Shown here: piece by piece, positions 10,469 to 18,601 of the stretch
Layout: every line of letters begins with the position of its first letter
How positions within the stretch are numbered: position 1 is the stretch's first letter
Assembly: GCF_000376425.1 (NCBI RefSeq)
Contig: NZ_AQWL01000018.1
Coordinates: 1-35,992 of the forward strand
Source of the DNA: Thiobacillus denitrificans DSM 12475
Lineage (GTDB): Bacteria; Pseudomonadota; Gammaproteobacteria; Burkholderiales; Thiobacillaceae
Direction of reading: 5' to 3'
Length of the DNA stretch: 35,992 bases
Translations under genes and position numbers: made by a program
Notes under the pieces: generated by a model
Seen by the model: the letters and a program-made list of their open reading frames with translations, nothing else
Told to the model about the DNA's origin: nothing
Databases searched by the model: none

Positions 10469-11782
10469 TTGGCTACGCCCAAAACCGGTTTGAATAAATT
10501 CGGCGACCTCAAGCGCCGTTTGTTATTCCTGCTTGGCGCTTTGATCGTGTACCGTATCGGCACCTTCATTCCGGTGCCGGGTATCGATCCACTGGTGCTC
10601 GAGCAGCTCTTCAAGTCGCAGCAGGGCGGCATCCTGGGCATGTTCAACATGTTCTCCGGTGGTGCGCTGTCGCGTTTCAGCGTGTTTGCGCTGGGGATCA
10701 TGCCGTACATTTCGGCGTCGATTATCGTGCAGCTGATGACGACCGTGTCCCCGCAGCTTGAAGCGTTGAAAAAAGAGGGTGAGGCAGGACGCCGCAAGAT
10801 TACCCAGTACACCCGTTACGGGACCTTGTTTCTGGCCGTTTTCCAGGCGCTGGGTATTGGCATTGCCCTGGAATCACAGGCAGGTCTGGTGCTCGACCCG
10901 GGGATGGCGTTTCGCTTGATCACCGTGGTTACGCTGACTGCCGGCACGATGTTTTTGATGTGGCTTGGCGAGCAGATTACCGAGCGTGGCCTAGGTAATG
11001 GTATTTCCATCATTATTTTCGCGGGTATTGCCGCGGGCCTGCCGCATGCGATCGGCGGCACGCTGGAGTTGACGCGCACTGGTGCGTTTTCGATCCCGCT
11101 GGTCCTGATGCTGTTCGTCGGGGTGTTGCTGGTGACGGCGCTGGTGGTGTTCGTTGAACGTGGCCAGCGCAAGATCCTGGTCAATTATGCCAAGCGCCAG
11201 GTCGGAAAAATGGTGGTGGGCGGCCAAAGTTCGCATCTGCCGCTCAAGTTGAATATGGCCGGGGTGATCCCGCCGATTTTCGCCTCCAGCATCATTTTGT
11301 TTCCGGCGACCCTGGCGGGCTGGTTTGGCAGCAGCGACAACATGGGATGGCTGAAAGATATTGGCTCGACTCTGTCGCCCGGTCAGCCGGTGTACGTTTT
11401 GCTGTATGCGCTGGCAATTATCTTCTTTTGCTTTTTCTACACGGCTTTGGTGTTCAACCCCAAGGAAACCGCGGACAATCTGAAGAAGAGTGGTGCGTTC
11501 GTTCCGGGTATACGCCCGGGTGATCAAACCGCACGCTATATCGACAAGATTTTGACCAGGCTGACGCTGGTGGGGGCAATCTACATCACCCTGGTGTGTT
11601 TGCTGCCCGAATTTCTGATTTTGAAATGGAATGTCCCTTTCTATTTCGGGGGGACGTCGCTGCTGATCATCGTGGTGGTGACCATGGATTTTATGGCACA
11701 GGTTCAGGCTTATGTCATGTCGCACCAGTATGAAGGCCTGCTCAAGAAAGCCAATTTCAAAAATGGCTTGGTGGGGCGTTGA
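10469..11782 (+). CDS. secY: Preprotein translocase subunit SecY
   Basis: Pore subunit of the Sec translocon in the inner membrane. The 437-residue protein has about ten hydrophobic segments and the typical start [31 protein letters not shown]. Translation appears to begin at TTG 10469 (M-A-T-P-K), because AGAGGA lies 7 nt upstream and the next ATG would remove the first membrane segment. Its stop TGA overlaps the infA ATG by one base. Confidence 0.97.
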   Translation: MATPKTGLNKFGDLKRRLLFLLGALIVYRIGTFIPVPGIDPLVLEQLFKSQQGGILGMFNMFSGGALSRFSVFALGIMPYISASIIVQLMTTVSPQLEALKKEGEAGRRKITQYTRYGTLFLAVFQALGIGIALESQAGLVLDPGMAFRLITVVTLTAGTMFLMWLGEQITERGLGNGISIIIFAGIAAGLPHAIGGTLELTRTGAFSIPLVLMLFVGVLLVTALVVFVERGQRKILVNYAKRQVGKMVVGGQSSHLPLKLNMAGVIPPIFASSIILFPATLAGWFGSSDNMGWLKDIGSTLSPGQPVYVLLYALAIIFFCFFYTALVFNPKETADNLKKSGAFVPGIRPGDQTARYIDKILTRLTLVGAIYITLVCLLPEFLILKWNVPFYFGGTSLLIIVVVTMDFMAQVQAYVMSHQYEGLLKKANFKNGLVGR

Positions 11783-12000
11783 TGTCCAAGGAAGATGTCA
11801 TCCAGATGCAGGGTGAAGTCGTTGAAAACCTGCCTAACGCAACCTTTAGAGTCAAGCTTGAAAATGGCCATGTCCTTCTGGGCCATATCTCCGGCAAGAT
11901 GCGCATGCACTACATCCGCATCCTGCCGGGGGACAAGGTGACGGTAGAACTTACGCCTTACGATCTGACCAAAGGCCGGATCGTTTTCCGGGCCAAATGA
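11782..12000 (+). CDS. infA: Translation initiation factor IF-1
   Basis: Single OB-fold factor that binds the A site of the 30S subunit during initiation. The 72 residues match E. coli in length, with [30 protein letters not shown] and RIVFR. It overlaps secY by one base (TGATG) and has only a G-rich upstream stretch, so coupling to secY is likely. Confidence 0.97.
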   Translation: MSKEDVIQMQGEVVENLPNATFRVKLENGHVLLGHISGKMRMHYIRILPGDKVTVELTPYDLTKGRIVFRAK

Positions 12001-12044
12001 TTTTTGATCGGTAGCATGCTGCCGATGAGTGAATGGAGAAAACC

Positions 12045-12158
12045 ATGAGAGTACAGGCTTCAGTCAAGAAAATGTGCCGTAAGTGCAAGGTTGTGCGCCG
12101 CAAAGGCGTTGTGCGCGTAATCTGTGACGATCCGCGTCACAAGCAGCGCCAGGGTTAA
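12045..12158 (+). CDS. rpmJ: 50S ribosomal protein L36 (zinc form)
   Basis: A 37-residue protein beginning [18 protein letters not shown]11, C14, C27 and H32 form the classical zinc ribbon of the C-plus form. TGGAGAAAACC is its ribosome-binding site. It lies between infA and rpsM, the usual end of the spc block. Confidence 0.96.
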   Translation: MRVQASVKKMCRKCKVVRRKGVVRVICDDPRHKQRQG

Positions 12159-12189
12159 GCAGGCCCTCTGTCGCCAAGTGCGGATTCGA

Positions 12190-12211
12190 GTCAACCCAAG
12201 AGCGGGTTGAC
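12190..12211 (+). terminator. Hairpin between rpmJ and rpsM
   Basis: GTCAACCC (12190-12197) and GGGTTGAC (12204-12211) form an 8-bp stem around the 6-nt loop AAGAGC. Six T (12221-12226) begin 10 nt later, too far for a textbook intrinsic terminator. It may be a weak terminator of the spc block or an RNA control structure for the alpha block. Confidence 0.4.
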
Positions 12212-12212
12212 G

Positions 12213-12221
12213 TGTTATAAT
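12213..12221 (+). promoter_or_regulatory. Putative extended -10 promoter before rpsM
   Basis: TGTTATAAT fits the extended -10 consensus (TGn followed by TATAAT). No -35 box is seen at the right distance, which an extended -10 can tolerate. Transcription would begin near 12228, about 22 nt before the rpsM ATG, leaving the neighbouring 8-bp hairpin upstream of the transcript. Confidence 0.45.
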
Positions 12222-12249
12222 TTTTTGTTTTGCGTTCGGAGCTTTGCGA

Positions 12250-12606
12250 ATGGCTCGTATTGCTGGGGTTAATATCCCTAATCATCAACACGCGATTATT
12301 GCGTTGACCGCCATTTATGGCATCGGCAGAACTACGTCCGGCAAGATTTGCGAAGCGGCTGGCGTGGCCCAGACTTCTAAAATCAAGGATCTGTCCGAGG
12401 CCGAGATGGAGCGCTTGCGCGAGGGCGTGGCCCAATTCACGGTCGAGGGTGACCTGCGCCGTGAAATCACCATGAACATCAAGCGTTTGATGGATCTCGG
12501 CTGCTATCGCGGCTTCCGTCATCGCAAGGGCTTGCCTGTGCGTGGTCAGCGCACACGCACCAACGCGCGTACCCGCAAGGGCCCACGCAAGGCCATCAAG
12601 AGATAA
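12250..12606 (+). CDS. rpsM: 30S ribosomal protein S13
   Basis: Head protein that contacts the 50S subunit and the P-site tRNA. The ATG at 12250, with CGGAG upstream, gives 118 residues as in E. coli. It begins [26 protein letters not shown] and ends with the basic [19 protein letters not shown] tail. It opens the alpha block after a 91-bp gap. Confidence 0.98.
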   Translation: MARIAGVNIPNHQHAIIALTAIYGIGRTTSGKICEAAGVAQTSKIKDLSEAEMERLREGVAQFTVEGDLRREITMNIKRLMDLGCYRGFRHRKGLPVRGQRTRTNARTRKGPRKAIKR

Positions 12607-12615
12607 AGGTTAACC

Positions 12616-13008
12616 ATGGCAACGAAAACTGCAACGCGCGTGCGCAAGAAGGTCAAGAAGAATGTCGCAGAGGGTATTGCGCACATTCATGCTTCATTCA
12701 ACAACACTATCGTGACGATCACCGATCGTCAGGGCAACGCCCTGTCGTGGGCGACCGCCGGCGGTGCGGGCTTCAAGGGCTCGCGTAAATCGACGCCGTT
12801 TGCGGCGCAGGTCGCGGCCGAAAATGCCGGCAAGATGGCGCAGGAATACGGTGTCAAAAACCTGGAAGTCCGTATCAAGGGCCCTGGCCCGGGCCGGGAA
12901 TCCACCGTGCGTGCACTGAATGCGCTGGGCTTCAAGATCGTGGCGATCTCGGATGTCACCCCGATCCCGCACAACGGCTGCCGTCCTTCCAAAAAGCGTC
13001 GAATTTAA
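12616..13008 (+). CDS. rpsK: 30S ribosomal protein S11
   Basis: Platform protein near the mRNA exit. The 130 residues include [30 protein letters not shown] and the C-terminal [19 protein letters not shown], both diagnostic. It lies 9 bp after rpsM. Confidence 0.98.
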   Translation: MATKTATRVRKKVKKNVAEGIAHIHASFNNTIVTITDRQGNALSWATAGGAGFKGSRKSTPFAAQVAAENAGKMAQEYGVKNLEVRIKGPGPGRESTVRALNALGFKIVAISDVTPIPHNGCRPSKKRRI

Positions 13009-13022
13009 TCCTAGGGTAAATC

Positions 13023-13652
13023 ATGGCTCGTAATCTTGATCCCAAATGCCGTCAGTGCCGCCGTGAAGGCGAAAAGCTGTTCCTGAAAGGCGAGAAGTGT
13101 TTCACCGACAAGTGCGCCATCGAGCGCCGTGCTTATGCGCCTGGCCAGCATGGCCAGAAGAGCGGTGCGCGTCTGTCCGGGTATGGTGTGCAACTGCGTG
13201 AAAAGCAGAAAATCCGCCGTATCTACGGCGTGCTCGAAGGGCAGTTCCGTCTGACCTATAAAAAGGCGGACAGCCGCAAGGGCGTGACGGGTGAGAACCT
13301 GCTGTCGATGCTGGAGTCGCGCTTGGATTCAGTGTGCTATCGCATGGGCTTTGGTGCATCGCGTACCGAGGCGCGTCAGGTGGTGCGCCATAACGGCATC
13401 ATGGTTAACGGTCGCAGGGTCAATATTCCGTCGTATCAGGTGCGTGCCGGCGATGTGGTCGAGGTGTCTGAAAAGGCGAAAGCCCAGCTGCGTATCAAGG
13501 GGGCGGCAGAAGCGACCGCCGCGCGTGGTTATCCCGAATGGGTCGAAGTCGACGCCAAGGCGCTCAGGGGCACCTACAAGGCTGCGCCGCAGCGCTCGGA
13601 ACTGCCGTCGACCATCAACGAGTCGCTGGTCGTCGAACTGTACTCCAAATAA
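13023..13652 (+). CDS. rpsD: 30S ribosomal protein S4 (zinc-type N-terminus)
   Basis: Primary 16S rRNA-binding protein; in E. coli it also represses the alpha operon. The 209-residue product has an S4 RNA-binding domain (about residues 98-160, [21 protein letters not shown]). Its N-terminus carries C9, C12, C26 and C31 in a CxxC-x13-CxxxxC arrangement, the zinc-binding type that E. coli S4 lacks. A hairpin with a short T-run follows the gene. Confidence 0.98.
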   Translation: MARNLDPKCRQCRREGEKLFLKGEKCFTDKCAIERRAYAPGQHGQKSGARLSGYGVQLREKQKIRRIYGVLEGQFRLTYKKADSRKGVTGENLLSMLESRLDSVCYRMGFGASRTEARQVVRHNGIMVNGRRVNIPSYQVRAGDVVEVSEKAKAQLRIKGAAEATAARGYPEWVEVDAKALRGTYKAAPQRSELPSTINESLVVELYSK

Positions 13653-13657
13653 GCTGG

Positions 13658-13681
13658 CCGGGTCCTGACAGACCCGGTTTT
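13658..13681 (+). terminator. Terminator-like hairpin between rpsD and rpoA
   Basis: CCGGGTC (13658-13664) and GACCCGG (13671-13677) form a 7-bp perfect stem around CTGACA, followed by TTTT. The T-run is short, so partial attenuation of rpoA-rplQ seems more likely than full termination. Confidence 0.5.
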
Positions 13682-13710
13682 CAGGGCTGCTTCTCAAGGA
13701 ATCGCACTCT

Positions 13711-14691
13711 ATGCAAAGCGCTACGGAATTTCTCAAGCCGCGTATTGTGGAGGTGGATCGCGCCTCCCCGCTGCACGCCAAGGTCATCATGGAGCCCTTC
13801 GAGCGCGGCTATGGCCACACGCTCGGTAATGCGCTGCGTCGTATCCTGTTGTCCTCAATGGTCGGTTATGCGCCGACTGAAGTTACTATCAGCGGTGTCG
13901 TTCACGAGTATTCGACAATCGAAGGCGTTCAGGAAGATGTCGTCGACATTCTCCTGAACCTCAAGGGTATTGCTTTCAAGATGCATGGCAAGTCCGAGGC
14001 GATCTTGAAAGTGTCCAAGTCGGACGAAGGCATCGTTACCGCGGGCGATATCGAAATCGGCCACGACATCGAAGTGCTGAACCCGGATCACGTGATTGCT
14101 CACCTGACCAAGGGTGGCAAACTCGATATGGAAATCAAGATCGAGAGCGGTCGCGGTTACCAGCCGGCCACAGCGCGCAAGGTTTCTGAAGAATCCCGTT
14201 CGGTGGGCTCCATTCTGGTGGATGCCTCGTTCAGTCCGGTTCGCCGTGTGGCTTACTCCGTGGAAAGCGCGCGAGTGGAACAGCGTACCGACCTCGACCG
14301 CCTGGTGATCGACATCGAAACCAATGGCGTGGTCGAGCCGGAAGAAGCTGTCCGTACCGCTGCCCGCATTCTGGTGAACCAGTTGTCCGTGTTCGCCGAC
14401 CTGGAAGGCACGCCAGCCGAATCCGAGTCGCCGCGCTCGCCGCAGGTGGACCCCCTGCTGCTGCGCCCGGTCGACGATCTGGAGCTGACCGTGCGTTCGG
14501 CCAACTGCCTGAAAGCCGAGAACATCTACTTCATTGGCGACCTGATCCAGCGTTCCGAAACCGAGCTGCTGCGTACTCCGAATCTGGGCCGCAAGTCGCT
14601 GAACGAGATCAAGGACGTCCTGGCCTCCAAGAGCCTTTCGCTGGGGATGAAGCTGGAGAACTGGCCGCCTGCCGGCCTTGAGCGCCCCTGA
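13711..14691 (+). CDS. rpoA: RNA polymerase alpha subunit
   Basis: Assembly scaffold of RNA polymerase and contact for activators and UP elements. The 326-residue protein has the N-terminal dimerisation domain ([18 protein letters not shown] near residues 30-47), a linker, and the C-terminal domain with [14 protein letters not shown], which contains the arginine equivalent to E. coli R265. The gene follows a terminator-like hairpin; AAGGA lies upstream of the ATG. Confidence 0.98.
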   Translation: MQSATEFLKPRIVEVDRASPLHAKVIMEPFERGYGHTLGNALRRILLSSMVGYAPTEVTISGVVHEYSTIEGVQEDVVDILLNLKGIAFKMHGKSEAILKVSKSDEGIVTAGDIEIGHDIEVLNPDHVIAHLTKGGKLDMEIKIESGRGYQPATARKVSEESRSVGSILVDASFSPVRRVAYSVESARVEQRTDLDRLVIDIETNGVVEPEEAVRTAARILVNQLSVFADLEGTPAESESPRSPQVDPLLLRPVDDLELTVRSANCLKAENIYFIGDLIQRSETELLRTPNLGRKSLNEIKDVLASKSLSLGMKLENWPPAGLERP

Positions 14692-14774
14692 TTTATTGAT
14701 TCAAAACCGACAATAAAGTGCGGATCGCCGTGGCTGGCGGTCTGGCCCAAGAATACTGACTGAAAGGAAATGCC

Positions 14775-15164
14775 ATGCGTCACCGTCAATCCAACCGCAA
14801 GCTGAACCGGACCACCAGCCATCGTCTGGCCATGTTCCGCAACATGAGTGTGTCGCTGCTGAAGCACGAAGTCATCAAGACCACGCTGCCGAAGGCCAAG
14901 GAACTGCGCCGCTTCGTCGAGCCGCTGATCACCCTGGGCAAGGAACCTAGCCTGGCGAATCATCGCCTGGCGTTCGACCGTCTGCGCGATCGCGAAATGG
15001 TCGTCAAGCTGTTCGGTGAACTGGGCCCGCGTTACAAGACCCGCCCCGGTGGCTACCTGCGCATCCTGAAATACGGTTTCCGCAATGGCGACAATGCGCC
15101 GATGGCACTGGTCGAACTGGTTGATCGCCCGGACAGCGATGTCGCACCGGTCGATGCCGAATAA
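14775..15164 (+). CDS. rplQ: 50S ribosomal protein L17
   Basis: Protein close to the exit tunnel. The 129 residues begin [24 protein letters not shown], a strong family signature. TGAAAGGAAATGCC supplies the ribosome-binding site. It closes the ribosomal cluster 21 bp before a strong terminator. Confidence 0.98.
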   Translation: MRHRQSNRKLNRTTSHRLAMFRNMSVSLLKHEVIKTTLPKAKELRRFVEPLITLGKEPSLANHRLAFDRLRDREMVVKLFGELGPRYKTRPGGYLRILKYGFRNGDNAPMALVELVDRPDSDVAPVDAE

Positions 15165-15185
15165 GCCCTATTGTTGAACAAGTTG

Positions 15186-15211
15186 AAAAAGCCGGGACAT
15201 CCCGGCTTTTT
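15186..15211 (+). terminator. Intrinsic terminator of the ribosomal cluster
   Basis: AAAAAGCCGGG and CCCGGCTTTTT form a perfect 11-bp inverted repeat around ACAT. The GC core is followed by T5 on the plus strand, with A5 upstream, so it could act in both directions. Confidence 0.9.
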
Positions 15212-15248
15212 CTTTGGCCCGGGCTGGATCTGGACATCTGCATTCTAC

Positions 15249-15278
15249 TTGCCGGCTCCCGGCATGGTCGTGCATAGT
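15249..15278 (+). promoter_or_regulatory. Possible promoter of the DUF62 gene
   Basis: TTGCCG (15249-15254) and CATAGT (15273-15278) are spaced by 18 bp in the gap between the rplQ terminator and the next gene. The match is modest. Confidence 0.3.
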
Positions 15279-15307
15279 TGGCTTTCCCGCCTGCCACAGG
15301 AGCAGTC

Positions 15308-16036
15308 GTGATTGTTCTCTTCACCGATTTCGGCGTACGCGATCCCTATATTGGCCAGGTCAAGGCTCGTCTGGCTGAGCATGCGCCCGGCCAGCAGGTG
15401 GTGGACCTGCTGCACGAGGCGCCAGACTTCAATCCCCATGCGGGCGCCCATCTGCTCGCTGCGTTTGCGCCGGGTTTTCCGCCAGGCAGCGTATTTCTGG
15501 CCGTAGTGGATCCCGGCGTCGGCACGCCGCGCAGTGCCGTGGTCGTCCTGGCTAGGGGCCGCTGGTTCGTCGGGCCGGACAACGGATTGCTGTCCATCGT
15601 GGCTGCACGGCACAGCGACACCCGGCTATGGCGTATCCACTGGCAGCCCGAAACCCTGTCGGCCACGTTTCACGGTCGCGACCTGTTTGCGCCGATTGCG
15701 GCCGACATTGCGCGCGGCGAATTTCCTGTCGCCAAGTTGACCCAGACAGACAAACTCGATGTCGAGTTCGATGCCGGCGACCTGGCCCGCGTGATATACA
15801 TCGACCATTATGGCAACGCCTGGACCGGTATCCGCGGCGTCCCGAAGAATGCGCGCGTCAGTGCCGCAGACGTATCGTTCAGGCACAGCGACAGTTTTGG
15901 TTTTATCGGCAAGGGGGAGGGGTTCTGGTTTCTCAACAGCGTGGGACTGCTGGAGCTTGCAGTTAACCGAGGCAGTGCCGCGACGGCGTTCGGCTTGACG
16001 GTCGGCGACCCGGTTCGGGTTCAGCGGCTGAATTGA
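15308..16036 (+). CDS. SAM hydrolase (SAM hydroxide adenosyltransferase, DUF62)
   Basis: Family enzymes split S-adenosylmethionine into adenosine and methionine using an activated water; halogenating relatives such as SalL use the same fold. The GTG at 15308 is preceded by AGGAG and gives 242 residues starting MIVLFTDFGVRDPYIGQ. D68, R75 (VVDPGVGTPR) and H122 (HGRDLFAP) match the known Asp-Arg-His triad, and IDHYGNAW marks the C-terminal domain. A separate upstream ATG (15278) lacks a ribosome-binding site. It stands alone after the ribosomal terminator and converges on the glycerate kinase gene; its physiological role in such bacteria is unclear. Confidence 0.9.
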   Translation: MIVLFTDFGVRDPYIGQVKARLAEHAPGQQVVDLLHEAPDFNPHAGAHLLAAFAPGFPPGSVFLAVVDPGVGTPRSAVVVLARGRWFVGPDNGLLSIVAARHSDTRLWRIHWQPETLSATFHGRDLFAPIAADIARGEFPVAKLTQTDKLDVEFDAGDLARVIYIDHYGNAWTGIRGVPKNARVSAADVSFRHSDSFGFIGKGEGFWFLNSVGLLELAVNRGSAATAFGLTVGDPVRVQRLN

Positions 16037-16050
16037 CGGCGCTCAATTCA
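16029..16050. repeat. Inverted repeat spanning two converging stop codons
   Basis: TGAATTGA (16029-16036) and TCAATTCA (16043-16050) are perfect inverted copies around CGGCGC. Each arm contains the terminal Asn codon and TGA of one of the two converging genes. There is no T-run, so a classical terminator is not evident. Confidence 0.6.
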
Positions 16051-17308
16051 CGCCGAGCAGCAGCACCCGGTAGTCGTTGACGTTGGTGCGGGTGGGGCCG
16101 GTAACAACCAGGTCGCCCAGCGCGGAAAAAAATCCATAGCTGTCATGCGCCGCCAGCAGGGTTTCTGCCTGAATGCCGAGCGCCCGGGCACGTGCAAGCG
16201 TGTCCGGGGCGAGCAGCGCACCGGCATTGTCTTCGCTGCCGTCGATGCCATCCGTGTCGCACGCAATGGCCCAGGCTGGGATGTCGCGCAAGGCCAGCGC
16301 CAAAGCCAGCAAATATTCACTGTTACGCCCCCCACGCCCATGCTGCGGACGTAGCGCAACAGTGGTTTCGCCTCCCGAGATCAAGGCGAGCGCCCCACCG
16401 GTGAGGCAGGCGCGGACCAGTGCGGCATGCTGCCGGGCAACGGCCTGGGCGTCGCCGCTGATACTGTCGGAAATCAGCAGCGCTGGGATGCCGTGTTGCT
16501 CAAAGACGCCGACCGCAGCCACCAGGCTGTCGTGCGCGCAGCCGATGACGCGGTTTTCCATGCGTGAAAAGCACGGGTCGTCTGGTTTGGGCGTGTCGCC
16601 GCGCGCATCGGCCGAGCAGGTTTCGAGATGGCGTTGAACCCCGTGGGGAAGCGCGATCCGGAAATGTGCCAGCCGCTCGAGCGCGTCGGAACACGTGGTG
16701 GGATCGGGCGTGCAGGGGCCGGATGCGATGATGCTGGGGTCGTCGCCGACAACATCGGAAATGATCAGCGCGCGCCCCTGGGCCTTGCCTGAAGCGCGCG
16801 CCAGTCGCCCGCCCGACAGGCGGGTGAGATGTTTGCGCACAGTGTTGATATCGTGGATGGGGGCGCCCGCGTGCAGCAGGGCTTTGGTGACCTGTCGCAA
16901 TTCCTTCAGGCTGACGCCTGCGACCGGTGCGGCGAGCAGGCTGGAGCCGCCGCCCGAAACCAGCGCCAGCAGCAGATCGTCCTCCCCCAGGCCTGCCGCC
17001 ATCTCCAGCATGCGCAAGGCGGCGGCTTCGCCGCGCCCGTCGGGCAGCGGGTGGCTGGCCTCGACCACTTCGATGCGGCGGGTAGGCAGGCTGTGTCGAT
17101 AGCGGGTGACCACCACGCCGGACAGTCGCGCATCAGCCGGCCAGTGAGCCTCGACGGCAGCGGCCATGCTGGCGGCTGCCTTGCCGCCACCGACCACCAA
17201 GGTGCGGCCGCCTGGCGGCGCGGGCAGGTGCGGCGGCAGGATACGTGCGGGATCGGCTGCGGCGACGGCAGCGTGAAACGAATCGAGCAGCAGGGTGCGC
17301 GGATTCAT
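16043..17308 (-). CDS. gckA: Glycerate 2-kinase (MOFRL family)
   Basis: Phosphorylates D-glycerate to 2-phosphoglycerate, feeding glyoxylate, tartrate or photorespiratory-type carbon into glycolysis. From the ATG at 17308 the protein has 421 residues. It shows VVGGGKAAASMAAA in the N-terminal domain, VSGGGSSLL, and the C-terminal MOFRL-type segments ISGGETTVAL and GRGGRNSEYLLALALAL. No good ribosome-binding site precedes the start; a longer start at 17383 would run into the terminator of the lipoprotein gene. No tartronate-semialdehyde pathway genes are adjacent, so the pathway is uncertain. Confidence 0.88.
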   Translation of the reverse strand: MNPRTLLLDSFHAAVAAADPARILPPHLPAPPGGRTLVVGGGKAAASMAAAVEAHWPADARLSGVVVTRYRHSLPTRRIEVVEASHPLPDGRGEAAALRMLEMAAGLGEDDLLLALVSGGGSSLLAAPVAGVSLKELRQVTKALLHAGAPIHDINTVRKHLTRLSGGRLARASGKAQGRALIISDVVGDDPSIIASGPCTPDPTTCSDALERLAHFRIALPHGVQRHLETCSADARGDTPKPDDPCFSRMENRVIGCAHDSLVAAVGVFEQHGIPALLISDSISGDAQAVARQHAALVRACLTGGALALISGGETTVALRPQHGRGGRNSEYLLALALALRDIPAWAIACDTDGIDGSEDNAGALLAPDTLARARALGIQAETLLAAHDSYGFFSALGDLVVTGPTRTNVNDYRVLLLGVN

Positions 17309-17380
17309 CGGATATAGGTGGAAGAACCGATGCAGGATTGCAGGGGGCTGGGTCTGGGCGTGACGCGCTGGCCAGGCAAA

Positions 17381-17407
17381 CAAAAACGGCCAGGTTTTCC
17401 CCGGCCG
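17381..17407 (-). terminator. Intrinsic terminator after the lipoprotein gene
   Basis: Read on the minus strand, CGGCCGGG and CCTGGCCG form an 8-pair stem (one G-U) around a GAAAA loop, followed by TTTTTG. It separates the lipoprotein gene from gckA, which therefore probably has its own promoter between 17309 and 17380. Confidence 0.8.
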
Positions 17408-17428
17408 ATTGCGCTGCCTGAAGCGGAA

Positions 17429-17728
17429 TTACTGCGCGGCGTCTTTGGCCTTGTCGGCCATGTCCTGCATCTTGTCGGCACCGGCCGCGGCGGCGTCGGC
17501 GGCCCCCTGGGCAGCGTCGGCGGCCGCGCCGGCAGCGGCGTCGCCTGCAGCAGAGGCAGCGTCGCCGGCCGCATCAGCAGCAGCGCCCGCCGCTTCCTGT
17601 GCGGAATCGGCAGCAGCGCCGGCCGCTTCCTGGGCCTGTTCCATGGCGGGGGAGGCGGCCTCTTCCGCCTTTTGGCAGGCGGTCAGCGCAAGGGCAGCGA
17701 AAAGTGCGACGAGAAGTTTGGATTGCAT
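17429..17728 (-). CDS. Small alanine-rich lipoprotein with hendecad repeats
   Basis: The start is ATG 17728 with GGGAG upstream. The 99-residue product has a short lipoprotein signal peptide (MQSKLLVALFAALALTAC) with lipobox LTAC and C18 as the lipidated cysteine. The mature part is almost entirely Ala, Asp, Glu, Gln and Gly and can be cut into 11-residue units: AQEAAGAAADS, AQEAAGAAADA, AGDAASAAGDA and weaker ones to the end. Such hendecads favour long amphipathic or coiled-coil helices, as in group 3 LEA proteins. The position after Cys is Gln rather than Asp, which suggests outer-membrane sorting. I know no function; it has its own terminator, so it is probably monocistronic. Confidence 0.85.
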   Translation of the reverse strand: MQSKLLVALFAALALTACQKAEEAASPAMEQAQEAAGAAADSAQEAAGAAADAAGDAASAAGDAAAGAAADAAQGAADAAAAGADKMQDMADKAKDAAQ

Positions 17729-17761
17729 GAAGGTCTCCCTGGTGTGGATGGAATGTAAAGG

Positions 17762-17791
17762 AAATGCGGGTCTGGCAACCCGCACTTTTTT
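17762..17791. terminator. Hairpin between rluF and the lipoprotein gene
   Basis: TGCGGGT (17765-17771) and ACCCGCA (17778-17784) form a 7-bp stem around CTGGCA. On the minus strand it follows rluF with only TTTCCTTT after it; on the plus strand it is followed by CTTTTTTATT, the better T-run, although no plus-strand gene ends here. Most likely it ends the uvrA-rluF transcript. Confidence 0.6.
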
Positions 17792-17865
17792 ATTATTAAC
17801 GCCAAAACGCGTCGAGAACAAGCCTATTGGCGTTTGTTTACCCATTGAGGCTCACGCATTGAAGC

Positions 17866-18600
17866 TCAAAAACGCTCGTCCGGACGCAAGTAACGCCATT
17901 GCCCTGGCGGTAAATCGCCCAGCCGCACGCGCCCGATACGCACGCGTTTCAGCCCCACCACTTGCAGCCCGACCAGTTCGCACATGCGGCGGATCTGGCG
18001 CTTGCGGCCTTCTTTCAGAATGAAACGCAGCTGATCGGCGTTCTGCCAGCCGACCTTGGCCGGGCGCAGACGGCGGCCATCGAGCGAGAGGCCGTGGTTG
18101 AGCCGCGCAAGACCTGTCTCATCGAGGTGTCCGCTCACCCGCACCAGGTATTCCTTGTCGATCTCTGACTCGTCGCCGATCAGCTGTCTGGCGATGCGCC
18201 CGTCCTGCGTCAGCACCAGGAGGCCGGTCGAATCGATGTCGAGCCGCCCGGCAGGCGCCAGGCCTTTCAGATGAGCGGGATGAAAGGCTGGGCTGGCACG
18301 TCCGTCCCGCCACTGGGTCTCGGGCCGGATCAGAACCACGGCGGGTTGATAACCCGGCTCCGGCTGGCCGGACACATAGCCGACCGGCTTGTGCAGCAGA
18401 ATGGTGACGCGCTGTTGCTGTTGCGCGCTGGCCTGCGTGTCGAGGCGGATCGCACAGTCGGGGTCGACCTTGGTGCCGAGTTCGCTTACCCGTCTGCCGT
18501 CGACAAACACCAGCCCGCGCTCGATGTAGCTGTCGGCCTCGCGGCGCGAACACAGGCCGCGCTCCGACATCAGCTTGGAGAGGCGGACCGGTTCGTTCAT
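17866..18600 (-). CDS. rluF: 23S rRNA pseudouridine synthase, RluF type
   Basis: Isomerises a uridine in 23S rRNA (E. coli RluF modifies U2604). The 244-residue protein has an N-terminal S4 domain ([25 protein letters not shown], about 5-29), then the RsuA/RluB/E/F catalytic domain with [14 protein letters not shown], where D121 is the expected nucleophile, and [14 protein letters not shown] near the C-terminus. It lacks the longer C-terminal tail of E. coli RluF. Its start is one base after the uvrA stop, so the two genes are probably co-transcribed. RluB- or RluE-like specificity cannot be excluded. Confidence 0.88.
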   Translation of the reverse strand: MNEPVRLSKLMSERGLCSRREADSYIERGLVFVDGRRVSELGTKVDPDCAIRLDTQASAQQQQRVTILLHKPVGYVSGQPEPGYQPAVVLIRPETQWRDGRASPAFHPAHLKGLAPAGRLDIDSTGLLVLTQDGRIARQLIGDESEIDKEYLVRVSGHLDETGLARLNHGLSLDGRRLRPAKVGWQNADQLRFILKEGRKRQIRRMCELVGLQVVGLKRVRIGRVRLGDLPPGQWRYLRPDERF

Positions 18601-18601
18601 G

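Noticed and set aside
17762-17791. Terminator of a hidden plus-strand transcript
   Set aside because: The T-run is better on the plus strand, but no plus-strand gene or promoter lies upstream, so it is more simply the end of rluF.
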